Source: CALFMR01 sp035550595 (lineage in GTDB: Bacteria; Acidobacteriota; Vicinamibacteria; Vicinamibacterales; SCN-69-37). Taken from it: DNA of 47,778 nucleotides. The position numbers and the translations under genes were made by a program. The number at the start of each line of letters is the position of its first letter. The first letter of the stretch is position 1. Below, in pieces: positions 8,608 to 21,321 of this stretch. The stretch lies in the NCBI GenBank assembly GCA_035550595.1, contig DASZOV010000058.1:1-47778 (forward strand). Direction: 5' to 3'. The notes below the pieces were generated by a model. It was not told the origin of the DNA and did no database searches. It worked only from the letters and a program-made list of their open reading frames with translations.

Positions 8608-9812
8608 AACCCGCTCGCGTCGTCGGGGCGGGCCTGAGCGGCCTGGCAGCCGCGTGGTGCCTGTCGAGCGCAGGCTTCGACGTCGAAGTCGTCGAAACGA
8701 GCGCGCATCCCGGCGGCCTCATCGAGACGCTCGCCACACGCCACGGTCCCGTCGAGCGCGCGGCGAACGCGTTCGTCTGGACCGAGACGACCGAACGCTG
8801 GTTCCGCGCGATTGGCGTGCGCCCCGAATTTCCCCTGCCGGCGAGCCGGCGGCGCTTCATCTTCCGCAACGGCCGCGCGCGCCGCTGGCCGCTCGGGCCG
8901 ATCGAGACGCTCGGGATGGGCGCGCGACTCGGCACCGCCTGGGCGCGGCGCAGCCTCTCACCGCGCGTCGACGAAACCGTCGCCGCCTGGGGCCGGCGTG
9001 TGGTCGGACGCGCGGCGACGTCTGCGCTCGTGGGACCAGGCCTGCAGGGCGTCTACGCCGCCCCGCCCGATCGGCTGTCAGCGCCCGTCATCTTCGGCGA
9101 GCGCCGGCGCGGCCGGACGATTTCGGCGGCGCCGCGCGGCGGCATGGGCGAGTTCATCGAGAAGCTGTATGCGGCGCTCGTCGCGCGCGGCGTGACGTTC
9201 GCGTTCGGACGTTCGATCGACGCGCTCGATCCCGCGACGCCAACCGTTGTCTGCACGAACGCACCCGCGGCAGCCGCACTCGTCAAGCCGCACGCGCCCG
9301 CACTCGGCACCGCGATCGCGGCCGTGCCGATGAATCAGATGGTGACGGCGACCGCGTTCTTCGAGCCGCACCTGGACGACCTGCACGGGTTCGGCGTGCT
9401 CTTCCCGCGAGACTGCGGCGTCCAAGCGCTTGGCGCGCTCTTCAACACCGACATCTTCATCGATCGTGGCGCGGATCGGTCCGAGACGTGGATCTACGGA
9501 TCGATCGATCCGGCCGCGCCGATCCCCTCCGACGCCGATCTCGCCGCGCGGCTCGAGCACGACCGCGAGATCCTGACCGGCCAGCGCCGCTCACCGGTTG
9601 CCGTTTTCTGGACGCGGCGCGTGCCGGCGCTCCCCATCTACAGCGCGGCGATTGACGACGTGCGACGGCGGCTCGGGGACTTGCCACCATGGTTGGCACT
9701 CGCAGGCAACTATCTCGGCCGGCTCGGCGTTGCCAAGCTGCTCGACGTCGCCGCCGACGCGGCCGCGCGCCTGGGCGGTGCTACTTCGCCGGAATCACGC
9801 GCGCGCGCGTGA
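8604..9812 (+). CDS. hemG: Protoporphyrinogen oxidase (FAD, HemG/HemY type)
   Basis: Flavoprotein oxidising protoporphyrinogen IX to protoporphyrin IX, the last step encoded in this operon. 402 residues, a little short for the family. The Rossmann FAD motif VVGAGLSGLAAA (6-17) is followed by an acidic residue after the second strand and the HPGGLIET loop. PRGGMGEFIEKL and the C-terminal LALAGNYLGRLGVAKLLD (the second FAD contact) are diagnostic of the family. It is the soluble oxygen-type PPO family, not the short flavodoxin-like HemG of E. coli; the symbol follows Leptospira usage. The 3' end overlaps the convergent cyclophilin gene by 32 bases. Confidence 0.9.
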   Translation: MKPARVVGAGLSGLAAAWCLSSAGFDVEVVETSAHPGGLIETLATRHGPVERAANAFVWTETTERWFRAIGVRPEFPLPASRRRFIFRNGRARRWPLGPIETLGMGARLGTAWARRSLSPRVDETVAAWGRRVVGRAATSALVGPGLQGVYAAPPDRLSAPVIFGERRRGRTISAAPRGGMGEFIEKLYAALVARGVTFAFGRSIDALDPATPTVVCTNAPAAAALVKPHAPALGTAIAAVPMNQMVTATAFFEPHLDDLHGFGVLFPRDCGVQALGALFNTDIFIDRGADRSETWIYGSIDPAAPIPSDADLAARLEHDREILTGQRRSPVAVFWTRRVPALPIYSAAIDDVRRRLGDLPPWLALAGNYLGRLGVAKLLDVAADAAARLGGATSPESRARA

Positions 9813-10377
9813 CGAGGATCGGCGTGCGTGGCGTCTCGCCGTCGACCGGCACGACAGCGATGCGCTGGAGGACGTCCATCCCGCCCGACACACGCGCGAA
9901 CACGGTGTACTTCCCGTCGATCGCGTGACACGACCCGATGCAGATGAAAAACGACGTCGTCCCGTCGCCCGGGTCGTCGCCGTGCGCCATGGCGGCCACG
10001 CCGAGGTCCATTGGCGTGTCGTTGAACTCGGGTTTGAGCGGATGGATGAGTCCCTGCTGTGCCGGCGTCAGTGGCTCCTGGCGATAGGCCGGCGCGCCGG
10101 TCTGCATCACGAAGTTCGGCGTGACGCGATGGATGAGCGTCTCGTCGTAGACGCCGGCGTCGGTGAGCGTCAGGAACTGGCGCACGGTCTCGGGCGCCTT
10201 GTCGGCCAGTAACGATAGCTCGATCGTGCCGAGGCTCGTGTCGAGCGCGACGTGGTGCGCGGCGAGCTGGGCAGGCGTGTCGTGGCCGAACGGATCGGGC
10301 GGCGGCAGGTGTACGAGCTGACCGGCCGCCGGCGCGGCGCCGAGCATCAGGCTGAGAACGAGCAGATACGGCAGCAT
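9781..10377 (-). CDS. Secreted cyclophilin-type peptidyl-prolyl cis-trans isomerase
   Basis: 198 residues. A hydrophobic N-terminus (1-19, ending AAG|Q) looks like a signal peptide, placing it in the periplasm. The cyclophilin fold follows: TSLGTIELSLLADKAPETVRQF, the active-site Arg in IHRVTPNFVMQTGAP, and MAHGDDPGDGTTSFFICIG, with FARVSGGMDVLQRI near the end. The usual Trp/Phe substrate pocket residues are largely present, so it is probably catalytic. The start is supported by a TAGAAT box six bases upstream. It is divergent from the rhodanese gene and convergent with hemG. Confidence 0.9.
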   Translation of the reverse strand: MLPYLLVLSLMLGAAPAAGQLVHLPPPDPFGHDTPAQLAAHHVALDTSLGTIELSLLADKAPETVRQFLTLTDAGVYDETLIHRVTPNFVMQTGAPAYRQEPLTPAQQGLIHPLKPEFNDTPMDLGVAAMAHGDDPGDGTTSFFICIGSCHAIDGKYTVFARVSGGMDVLQRIAVVPVDGETPRTPILVTRARVIPAK

Positions 10378-10389
10378 TCCGGCATTCTA
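10378..10389 (-). promoter_or_regulatory. Leaderless -10 element of the cyclophilin gene
   Basis: On the minus strand TAGAAT (10389-10384) is followed by the six-base spacer GCCGGA and the ATG at 10377, so the transcript would begin at the start codon. No Shine-Dalgarno sequence fits in this space. Confidence 0.65.
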
Positions 10390-10390
10390 C

Positions 10391-10406
10391 TCGCGCGATT
10401 GCGCGA
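10391..10406. promoter_or_regulatory. Inverted repeat between two divergent promoters
   Basis: TCGCGC-GATT-GCGCGA is a perfect 6-bp inverted repeat in the 39-bp gap between the two divergent leaderless promoters. It could be an operator serving both genes, or chance in GC-rich DNA. Confidence 0.3.
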
Positions 10407-10416
10407 TAATGAGCCC
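10405..10416 (+). promoter_or_regulatory. Leaderless -10 element of the rhodanese gene
   Basis: GATAAT (10405-10410), spacer GAGCCC, then the ATG at 10417. This fixes the start against a longer open frame beginning at 10252. Confidence 0.65.
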
Positions 10417-11280
<864 letters not shown>

Positions 11281-11298
11281 CGCACCGCGGCATTTCGG

Positions 11299-11325
11299 GC
11301 CCGGAACGTCTCGCGCGTTCCGGGC
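11299..11325 (+). terminator. Rho-independent-like hairpin after the rhodanese gene
   Basis: Perfect 10-bp inverted repeat GCCCGGAACG / CGTTCCGGGC with a 7-base loop, 18 bases after the stop, followed by the modestly T-rich TCATTCCTTCG. Confidence 0.65.
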
Positions 11326-11404
11326 TCATTCCTTCGACTCGACACACCGCACGGCGCTTTCGTCCAACACGTCCCGTCCGGAAACGTGCGCCGAAGGCGC
11401 TTCA

Positions 11405-11436
11405 TGTGTTCGAAGTTCGCCGTTCGAAGTTCGAAG
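11405..11436. repeat. GTTCGAA heptamer repeat fragment
   Basis: Three near-copies of GTTCGAA in the leader of sufE. It belongs to the same family as the larger palindromes at 19170-19262 and 37566-37708. Confidence 0.6.
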
Positions 11437-11452
11437 TTTGCAAGGCACGCCC

Positions 11453-11896
11453 ATGTCACTGCCGTCCAAGCTCGAAGCCGTGCTCGAGACGTTCGATCTC
11501 TTCAGCGACCCGGCCGATCGCACGAGCCTGCTCCTGAGTTATGCCGACCAGTTCCAGGAAGTGCCGAAGGCGATCGCCACACGGCCATTCCCGCAGGAAC
11601 ATCTCGTGCCGCACTGCGAGTCAGAAGCTTACGTGTGGGCAATCAAACAGCCTGACGGGACGCTGAAGCTGCACTTCGCGGTGGAGAATCCTTCGGGCGT
11701 CTCGGCGAAGGCGCTCGCAACGATTCTCGACCGATCGCTTTCAGGTCTGCCGCCGGCCGAGATCGCGCAGGTCACGCCGGATCTCGTCGAACGCATCTTC
11801 AGGCAGAACATCTCGATGGGCAAAGGCCTTGGCCTGATGTCCATGGTGCAGGCCGTGCGGTCGCTCGCGACCGCGGCCGCGAAGGCACGCGCATGA
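11453..11896 (+). CDS. sufE: SufE-family sulfur acceptor
   Basis: 147 residues. SufE takes persulfide sulfur from the SufS cysteine desulfurase for Fe-S cluster assembly. Cys55 in LVPHCESEAYVW matches the family's active cysteine (VxGCxSxVW). The rest follows the family: a helical N-terminus with DLFSDPADR, and FAVENPSGVSAKALATIL. The start at 11453 is preceded by AAGG, about eight bases upstream; an in-frame ATG five codons earlier is less likely. No sufS or sufBCD lies nearby; the rhodanese upstream is a conceivable sulfur donor. The stop overlaps the peptidase start (ATGA). Confidence 0.9.
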   Translation: MSLPSKLEAVLETFDLFSDPADRTSLLLSYADQFQEVPKAIATRPFPQEHLVPHCESEAYVWAIKQPDGTLKLHFAVENPSGVSAKALATILDRSLSGLPPAEIAQVTPDLVERIFRQNISMGKGLGLMSMVQAVRSLATAAAKARA

Positions 11897-13515
11897 CGCC
11901 ACCGCTCCCGCTCGCGGCGATGCCGGCGATCGATCTCGATCGCGTCCTGGCGGACATCCGGCGATTGTCGTCCGACGAGTTCGGCGGACGCGCACCAGGA
12001 TCGACGGGCGAGACGCTGACCGTCCAATACTTGATCGATCGATTCTCGGCTGCCGGTCTCGAGCCGGGTCATCCTGATGGCGGCTGGACGCAGCCGGTGC
12101 CGCTTGCCGGCATCACGCCGTCCGGTTTCAGTCCGCTCGTGATCGAACGTGACAGTCGCCAATCGTCGTTTCGCCGGCACGACGACTTCGTCGCCTTCAG
12201 CGAGCGCGTCACCGAACGCATTTCGCTCGATCGATCGGACGTGATCTTCGTCGGCTACGGCGTCCAGGCGCCCGAGTACGGCTGGGATGATTTCAAGGGT
12301 GTCGACGTCACGGGCAAGACGCTCATCGTCCTCGTGAGCGATCCGCCGGTCCCGCTCGATCCCGCGCGGCCCGACGAGCTCGATCCGGCCATGTTCAACG
12401 GCTGCGCGATGACCTACTACGGCCGCTGGACGTACAAGTACGAAAAAGCCGCCGAGCTCGGCGCGGCCGCGGTGTTCATCGTCCACGAGACGGGACCGGC
12501 GGGCTACGAGTTCGCGATCGTGCAGGGCATGGAAGGCGAACGCTTCGGGCTCGTGACGCCCGATCGGAACATGCGCAAGCCGGCCGTGGAAGGCTGGCTG
12601 ACACTCGACACGGCCAGGGCGATCTTCGCCGCGAGCGGCCTCGACTTCGATCAGCTCAAACGCGCGGCCTGTACGCGCGAGTTCACGCCGGTATCGCTCG
12701 GCGCGACCGCGTCCCTGTCGTTCGATCAGGCGCTGCGCACGGTCGACTCCGCCAACGTCATTGCGAAGCTGCCTGGCGCCGATCCGGCAGTCGCCGGTGA
12801 GTGCGTCATCTTCATGGCGCACTGGGATCATCTCGGCATCGGCGCGCCGGTCGACGGCGATCCGATCTACAGCGGCGCGCGCGACAACGCGAGCGGCACG
12901 GCGATGCTCGTCGAGCTGGCGCGCGCGTTCAAAGCGATCCAGCCGGCGCCACGACGAACGGTGCTGTTCCTGGCGACGACGGGCGAAGAACAAGGCCTGC
13001 TGGGCTCGTCCTACTACGCTGCGTTCCCGCTCCATCCGCTCGAGCGTACGCTCGCGGTGATCAACGTCGACGAACTGAACATCTGGGGCCGCACGCGCGA
13101 CCTGACGATCATCGGCCTGGGCATGTCCGATCTCGACACGTACGCGCGCGAGGCCGCGGCCGAACAGGGCCGCCAGCTTCGCGGCGATCCCGAACCGGAA
13201 AAGGGCTTCTACTTCCGCGCCGATCACTTCAGCTTCGCCAAGGCCGGCGTCCCGGCGCTCAGTCCGGAATGCGGCGTCGACTTCATCGACAAACCCGCGG
13301 GCTACGCCGACGAGATTCGCGAGGCATGGAACCGGACTTATCACCGCCCCACTGACAAAGTCCGCGACTGGTGGGATCTCCGCGGTGCCGCCGACGACGC
13401 GCAGGTGTTTTTCGCCGTCGGCTACCGCGTCGCGAATGCCGACGCGTTCCCCGAATGGTCGGCGGGAAGTGAATTTCGGGCGATAAGGGAGCAGGCGCTG
13501 CAGCGAGGCAAGTAG
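11893..13515 (+). CDS. M28-family zinc aminopeptidase with PA-type insert
   Basis: 540 residues. The M28 metal site is complete: MAHWDHLG (His, Asp), GARDNASGTAM (bridging Asp), TGEEQGLLGSSYY (catalytic and metal Glu), NVDELN (Asp) and TYHRPTDK (last His). A protease-associated segment (about 105-260) precedes the catalytic half. Relatives are normally secreted, but this start (MTPPLPLAAMPAIDLDRVL) has no clear signal peptide, and the frame is closed by its coupling to sufE, so it may be cytoplasmic. Substrate specificity cannot be read from sequence. Confidence 0.9.
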   Translation: MTPPLPLAAMPAIDLDRVLADIRRLSSDEFGGRAPGSTGETLTVQYLIDRFSAAGLEPGHPDGGWTQPVPLAGITPSGFSPLVIERDSRQSSFRRHDDFVAFSERVTERISLDRSDVIFVGYGVQAPEYGWDDFKGVDVTGKTLIVLVSDPPVPLDPARPDELDPAMFNGCAMTYYGRWTYKYEKAAELGAAAVFIVHETGPAGYEFAIVQGMEGERFGLVTPDRNMRKPAVEGWLTLDTARAIFAASGLDFDQLKRAACTREFTPVSLGATASLSFDQALRTVDSANVIAKLPGADPAVAGECVIFMAHWDHLGIGAPVDGDPIYSGARDNASGTAMLVELARAFKAIQPAPRRTVLFLATTGEEQGLLGSSYYAAFPLHPLERTLAVINVDELNIWGRTRDLTIIGLGMSDLDTYAREAAAEQGRQLRGDPEPEKGFYFRADHFSFAKAGVPALSPECGVDFIDKPAGYADEIREAWNRTYHRPTDKVRDWWDLRGAADDAQVFFAVGYRVANADAFPEWSAGSEFRAIREQALQRGK

Positions 13516-13536
13516 CAACTCGCTGTCAACTTCTTG

Positions 13537-13618
13537 CAATGCGCTGGGGCCCCACCCCCAGCGCTACGCGCTTCGGCGCCCTCACTTCGTTCGGGGCCTC
13601 GCGGTGTCATCTTTCTTG
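13537..13618. repeat. GCGCTGGGG-hairpin dispersed repeat, copy 1
   Basis: Begins CAATGCGCTGGGG, folds on CCCCCAGCGC, continues through GCGCTTCGGCGCCCTCACT and ends GTCATCTTTCTTG. Nearly identical modules occur at 35445-35528 and 45355-45437. It lies between the convergent M28 peptidase and metH genes. Confidence 0.75.
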
Positions 13619-13754
13619 ATTGCTCAACACCCTCGCTACGCTCGGGGTTTCGCGATTGTCATCTTTTTCAATCGCGCGGCTTCGGGCTATCCCTGTCTGT
13701 GTCTGCGTCAGTGTCCTTCGCGATCTTCGCGGCTTCGCGTGAGGCTACTGGTCG
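13619..13754. repeat. Degenerate repeat module plus CTTCGCGGCTTCGCGTGAGG string
   Basis: 13625-13670 resembles the second half of the preceding module (CCCTCGCTACGCTCGGGG, then GTCATCTTTTTCAATCG). 13717-13744 holds the string CGATCTTCGCGGCTTCGCG, also found at 26413-26442, 40071-40172, 45162-45183 and 45470-45494. No gene is seen in 13516-13754; short open frames here are repeat-derived. Confidence 0.6.
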
Positions 13755-17443
<3,689 letters not shown>

Positions 17444-17447
<4 letters not shown>

Positions 17448-18457
17448 GAGCGTTCCGAGATCCTTCTCTTCGAGGCGCGCCGCGCGCGCGGCGCCCTGGC
17501 CGGCACGGCCGGCACACGTGATGAAGCGGCCGGTTTCGTGGCCGCGGCAATGATGACGACGAACGGGTCGCCGGCGCGACGTGCACCGGTGCGGACGACG
17601 GCGCCGGTGAAACCCGCGGCGGCGAGCGCCTGGCAGAGGCGCGTGTCGGCGAAGCCCTGCCAGCGGTCGCCGAGCTTCGCGCGGACCCAGGCCTGCGCGT
17701 GTTCGCGCAGATCGAGGATGAGCACGCGGCCGCCCGGACGCAGGATGCGCCACGCTTCGGCGAGCGCGGCTTCCGGGTGTTCCGCGTGGTGCAGTGCCTG
17801 CGACAACAGGACGAGGTCCACCGACGCGGCGGCGAGCGGCACGCGCTCGAGCTCGCCGCGCTTCCAGACGATGTTGGCGACCTTGCGGCGGCGGGCCATC
17901 TCACGGCCACGCGCGAGCGCGGCGGCCGAGCGATCGATGGCGACGACTCGGCGGGCCCAGCGGGCGGCTTCGATCGTGAGATAGCCTTCGCCGCAGCCGA
18001 GATCCGCCACGTCGAGCGGCGGCAGCAGCAGCCCGAGGGCGCGGCCCCAGGCCGCCCAGCTCCGGCCGGGCACGAACTGGCCGCGTTCGCGCTCGGCGCC
18101 GTGCGCGAGGAAGCTCTCCTGCCGCACCCGCCGCACCTCGGCCAGCCGGGCATCGTCGGCCGCCGCGTCCGTTGCCGCGCGGTCGAACTCCGCGTGGAGC
18201 CACGTCCACAGCGGGCTGCGGGCGTCAGCGGGCGAGGCCGGTTCGGCCAGCCGGTACCACGTGAACGCTCCGCCGCGCTCCTCGACGACGAGGCCGGCTT
18301 TGCGAAGGAGGCCGAGGTGCCGTGACACACCGGACTGGGCGATGCCGAGGATCGCGGTGAGCTCCGACACGTTCAGCGCCTCCTGCGACAGCGCGCGCAA
18401 GAGGCGCAGGCGGACCTCGTCGCCGAGGAGCCGCAGCAGGCCGGACGCTTCCTTCAC
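17444..18457 (-). CDS. ArsR-family regulator fused to a SAM-dependent methyltransferase domain (SahR-like)
   Basis: 337 residues. The N-terminal winged helix (about 5-75) has LGDEVRLRLLRAL and the recognition segment AQSGVSRHLGLLRKAG. A class I methyltransferase fold follows: motif I VADLGCGEGYLTIEAA, the acidic loop VVAIDRS, LLSQALHHAEHPEAAL and WRILRPGGRVLILDL. The tail is basic (RAPRARRASKRR). It lies immediately upstream of metH with a 4-base overlap. ArsR-type SahR regulators of proteobacteria control methionine-cycle genes in response to S-adenosylhomocysteine; by analogy this domain may sense SAM or SAH rather than methylate. The GTG start at 18457 is chosen because TAGATT lies seven bases ahead; the longer ATG frame to 18493 would place the promoter inside the gene. 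Confidence 0.82.
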
Positions 18458-18487
18458 ATCTATAAATCTACATTCGTGGATATCTGA
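18458..18487 (-). promoter_or_regulatory. Promoter and possible operator of the ArsR-methyltransferase/metH operon
   Basis: On the minus strand TAGATT (18470-18465), spacer TATAGAT, then GTG at 18457. The stretch is a conspicuous AT-rich island with an ATCTA-TAA-ATCTA direct repeat and a nearby GGATATCT on the plus strand, a plausible autoregulatory site. Confidence 0.5.
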
Positions 18488-18512
18488 AGACAAGCCGATG
18501 CGGCCGTGCGGC

Positions 18513-18525
18513 TACAATCCCCCGC
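18513..18525 (+). promoter_or_regulatory. Leaderless -10 element of the alpha/beta hydrolase gene
   Basis: TACAAT (18513-18518), seven-base spacer CCCCCGC, then GTG at 18526. No ribosome-binding site is present. Confidence 0.65.
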
Positions 18526-19164
18526 GTGCCGCTTCACGCCGCCTCGCCGCTCGACGCCCCGCTCCTCGTTCTGGCCCATGGTGCCGGGGCCGGCGAGCGG
18601 CACCCCTGGATGCAGCGTGTCGCCGGCGGACTCGTCGCGCGGCAGGTGGCGGTCTACACGTTCGACTTTCCCTACATGGCGGCCGGGCGACGGGTGCCCG
18701 ACCGCGGCCCAGCGCTCGAAGCCGCCTTCACCGCGGCGTGGCGCGACGCGGTCTGGCAAGTGGCCGCGGCCGGCTTGCAGCCGCGCGCGTTCTTCGCGGG
18801 CGGCAAGTCGATGGGCGGCCGCATCGCCACGCAGGTCACGGCCGAGGACGGCCTCGCGCCGCACCCGGCCGGCATCATCTGTTTTGGCTATCCTCTGCAC
18901 CCGCCCGGCCGCCCCGACGAGCGGCGCGACGCCCATCTCCCATCGCTCCTCTGCCCGGTTCTTTTCCTCCAAGGCACGCGCGACCCATTCGCCACGCCCG
19001 ACGAAATGCGCACGGTCGCCTCGACGCTCGACGAGGCGACACTCTGGCTCGCCGACGGCGGCGACCATTCGCTCGAACGCGGCCGCAACAAAGCCGACCA
19101 GCCGCTCCTCGACGCCGCCCTCGACACCGCGGCGATGTGGATCAAGGGAAGGCACGAGCACTGA
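18526..19164 (+). CDS. Alpha/beta hydrolase of the TEX30/KANSL3-like family
   Basis: 212 residues. The fold is a short alpha/beta hydrolase. LVLAHGAGAG (14-23) forms the oxyanion region, Ser95 in AGGKSMGGRIA is the nucleophile, Asp153 in LQGTRDPF the acid, and His181 in GGDHSL the base, so the triad is complete. Family members are widespread and mostly of unknown substrate; a dienelactone hydrolase-like or esterase role is possible but unproven. It is divergent from the metH operon and followed by a large palindromic repeat. Confidence 0.82.
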   Translation: MPLHAASPLDAPLLVLAHGAGAGERHPWMQRVAGGLVARQVAVYTFDFPYMAAGRRVPDRGPALEAAFTAAWRDAVWQVAAAGLQPRAFFAGGKSMGGRIATQVTAEDGLAPHPAGIICFGYPLHPPGRPDERRDAHLPSLLCPVLFLQGTRDPFATPDEMRTVASTLDEATLWLADGGDHSLERGRNKADQPLLDAALDTAAMWIKGRHEH

Positions 19165-19169
19165 AAGGC

Positions 19170-19262
19170 TCCTGTCAACTTCGAACTTCGAACTTCGAAC
19201 TTCGAACTGGGTTCCGGGTTCGGGAGTTCGAAGTTCATAGTTCGAAGTTCGAAGTTTTACAG
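19170..19262. repeat. Large GTTCGAA-heptamer palindrome
   Basis: The left arm runs CTGTCAACTTCGAACTTCG and repeats ACTTCGA four times; the right arm is its near reverse complement ending GTTCGAAGTTTTACAG. Stem of about 36 bp with few mismatches around an 18-base GC-rich loop (TGGGTTCCGGGTTCGGGA). It fills the gap between the hydrolase and pepF and would form a strong RNA hairpin in either direction. Confidence 0.8.
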
Positions 19263-19281
19263 AGTCCTCTCGCCGTACCGT

Positions 19282-19293
19282 TATGATCCCCTC
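19282..19293 (+). promoter_or_regulatory. Leaderless -10 element of pepF
   Basis: TATGAT (19282-19287), spacer CCCCTC, then ATG at 19294. It lies about 20 bases after the palindromic repeat. Confidence 0.65.
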
Positions 19294-21105
19294 ATGACCA
19301 CGGCCACGGCAGCGACTCGGCGGACGCGTGCGGATATCGATGACGCGCACAAGTGGAATCTGGCCGATATCTATCCGGATTGGCCGGCGTGGGAGGCGGC
19401 GCTGGCGACGCTCGAGCGCGGCATCGGCGAATACGCCGCGCTCAAGGGCACGCTCGGCCAGGGCGCCGACGCGCTCCTGCGCGCCTACGAGCTGAACGAC
19501 CGCCTCGGCCAGCTCGCCTATACCGTCTACTTCTACCCGTCGCTCAAATACGACGAGGACCAGCGCGACAACAGCGTGAACGCGCGCAAGCAGCAGGTGC
19601 AGGCGCTCATGGCGCGCTGGCAGCAGGCGACGTCGTGGTTCAATCCCGAGCTGCTCGCCATCCCGCTCGCGACCGTGCAGGCGTGGATGGCCGCTGACGC
19701 GCGACTGGCCGTCTATCGCTTCGCGATCGAAGAGGTGTACCGCCAGCAGGAACACGTCCTCGACGAACGAGGCGAAGCGCTGCTCTCGCTGTCGTCGCGG
19801 ATTTCGTCCGCGCCGGGCGAGGCCTATCAGGCGCTCGCCACCGCCGACGCGAAGTTCCCCGAGGCGACGCTATCGACCGGTGAGACCGTGCGGTTGTCCT
19901 ACGGCCAGTACCGCGCCGTGCTCGCGACCAACCGCAACCAGGCCGATCGCCGCACGGCGTTTCTCGGCCACTACGGCACGTATGCCGCGAGCCTGAACAC
20001 CTACGCGACGCTCTATCACGGCATCTGCCAGCGCGACTGGTTCCACGCGCGCGCCCGCGGCTACAAGACGACGCTCGATGCCGCGCTCCACGGCAACAAC
20101 ATCCCTCGCAGCGTCGTCGACAACCTGATTCAGGCCACGCGCGCCGGTGTCGAGCCACTCCGCCGCTACCATCGGCTGCGGCGGAGAGCGCTCGGGCTCG
20201 ATCGCTACTGCCCGTACGACTTCTCGATCCCGCTCATCGAGTGGACGCGCCGGTACAACTACGCCGACGTCCTCGACGGCATCGTCTCGTCGGTCGCGCC
20301 ACTCGGCGAGGAGTACCAGGCGCGGATGCGGCAGGGCTTCGGTGGCCGGTGGATCGACGTCTACGAGAACGAAGGCAAGCGAAGCGGCGCGTATTCGGCG
20401 CCGGTCTACGGCATCCATCCGTACATGCTGCTCAACTGGGCCGACACGCTCGACGACGTGTTCACGCTGGCGCACGAGATGGGCCACTCGATGCACACGA
20501 TGCTCGCGCACGAGCGGCAGCCGTTCGTCTACTCCGACTACACCATCTTCATCGCCGAGATCCCGTCGACGCTGAGCGAGGCGCTACTGCTCGAGCACCT
20601 GCTGGCAGAAGCGACCGACCCGAGCGAGCGCATCGTGCTCCTGCAGCACGCCATCGACAACATCACGAGCACGTTCTACACGCAGGTGCTCTTCGCGGAT
20701 TTCGAGCTGGCCGCGCACGAACGCGTCGAGCGTGACGAACCGGTCACGGCCGAGGTCCTGAACGCGCTGTACCAGGAGCGCTTCAACGCCTATTACGGGG
20801 ATGCCGTGGACGCGGAAGAACTCACGCCCATCACCTGGGCGCGCATCCCGCACTTTTTCAACTCGCCGTACTACGTCTACCAGTACGCGACGTGCTTTGC
20901 GTCGGCTGCGCGCATCGCGGGAGAAATCGGCCAATCGCCCGAAGCGCGGACGCGCTATCTGGATCTGCTCGCCGCGGGCGGCAGCGATCACCCGATGACG
21001 CTCCTGAAGACGGCCGGCGTCGACCTCGGCCAGCCAGAAACCGTCCAGGCCGTCGTCGATCAGCTCGACCGGTTGGTCACCCGGCTCGAGCAGGAGATGA
21101 GCTGA
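19294..21105 (+). CDS. pepF: Oligoendopeptidase F (M3B metallopeptidase)
   Basis: 603 residues, the usual size. The zinc motif is His394-Glu395-x-x-His398 in TLAHEMGHSMHT, with the third ligand expected in the EIPSTLSEALLLEHLL segment downstream. The M3 N-terminal helical domain (about 20-200) carries WNLADIYPDWPAWEAAL, typical of PepF. YENEGKRSGAYSAPVYGIHPYMLLN and NSPYYVYQYATCFASA complete the catalytic domain. It is a cytoplasmic peptidase cleaving oligopeptides of roughly 6 to 20 residues. It appears monocistronic. Confidence 0.95.
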   Translation: MTTATAATRRTRADIDDAHKWNLADIYPDWPAWEAALATLERGIGEYAALKGTLGQGADALLRAYELNDRLGQLAYTVYFYPSLKYDEDQRDNSVNARKQQVQALMARWQQATSWFNPELLAIPLATVQAWMAADARLAVYRFAIEEVYRQQEHVLDERGEALLSLSSRISSAPGEAYQALATADAKFPEATLSTGETVRLSYGQYRAVLATNRNQADRRTAFLGHYGTYAASLNTYATLYHGICQRDWFHARARGYKTTLDAALHGNNIPRSVVDNLIQATRAGVEPLRRYHRLRRRALGLDRYCPYDFSIPLIEWTRRYNYADVLDGIVSSVAPLGEEYQARMRQGFGGRWIDVYENEGKRSGAYSAPVYGIHPYMLLNWADTLDDVFTLAHEMGHSMHTMLAHERQPFVYSDYTIFIAEIPSTLSEALLLEHLLAEATDPSERIVLLQHAIDNITSTFYTQVLFADFELAAHERVERDEPVTAEVLNALYQERFNAYYGDAVDAEELTPITWARIPHFFNSPYYVYQYATCFASAARIAGEIGQSPEARTRYLDLLAAGGSDHPMTLLKTAGVDLGQPETVQAVVDQLDRLVTRLEQEMS

Positions 21106-21321
21106 CGCCGGGTTCGTCTTGGCGCCGACATCCGGCCGACATCCATTCGTCTTGGATTTGTTGATTCGGGTTGCTGGATTCGACACACCGGCGTCGCAGG
21201 GCAGTCGTTGACGACGAATTCGTAACTCGTTGATTCTAAAGACAATTTTTCACAGCCCTTCCATCGGCACTCCGGAGCGGAATCCGGCACGACCTTTCCT
21301 TATGGTGCGGCGGCGATCACC
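21106..21321. other. Intergenic region upstream of the DUF349 gene
   Basis: Less GC-rich than its surroundings, with runs such as GTTGATTCTAAAGACAATTTTTCACAG. TATGGT (21301-21306) lies 15 bases before the ATG at 21322 and may be the -10. No terminator or RNA gene is recognised. Confidence 0.4.

Noticed and set aside
19170..19262. CRISPR array
   Set aside because: The heptamers are contiguous and palindromic, with no regular spacers and no cas genes nearby.
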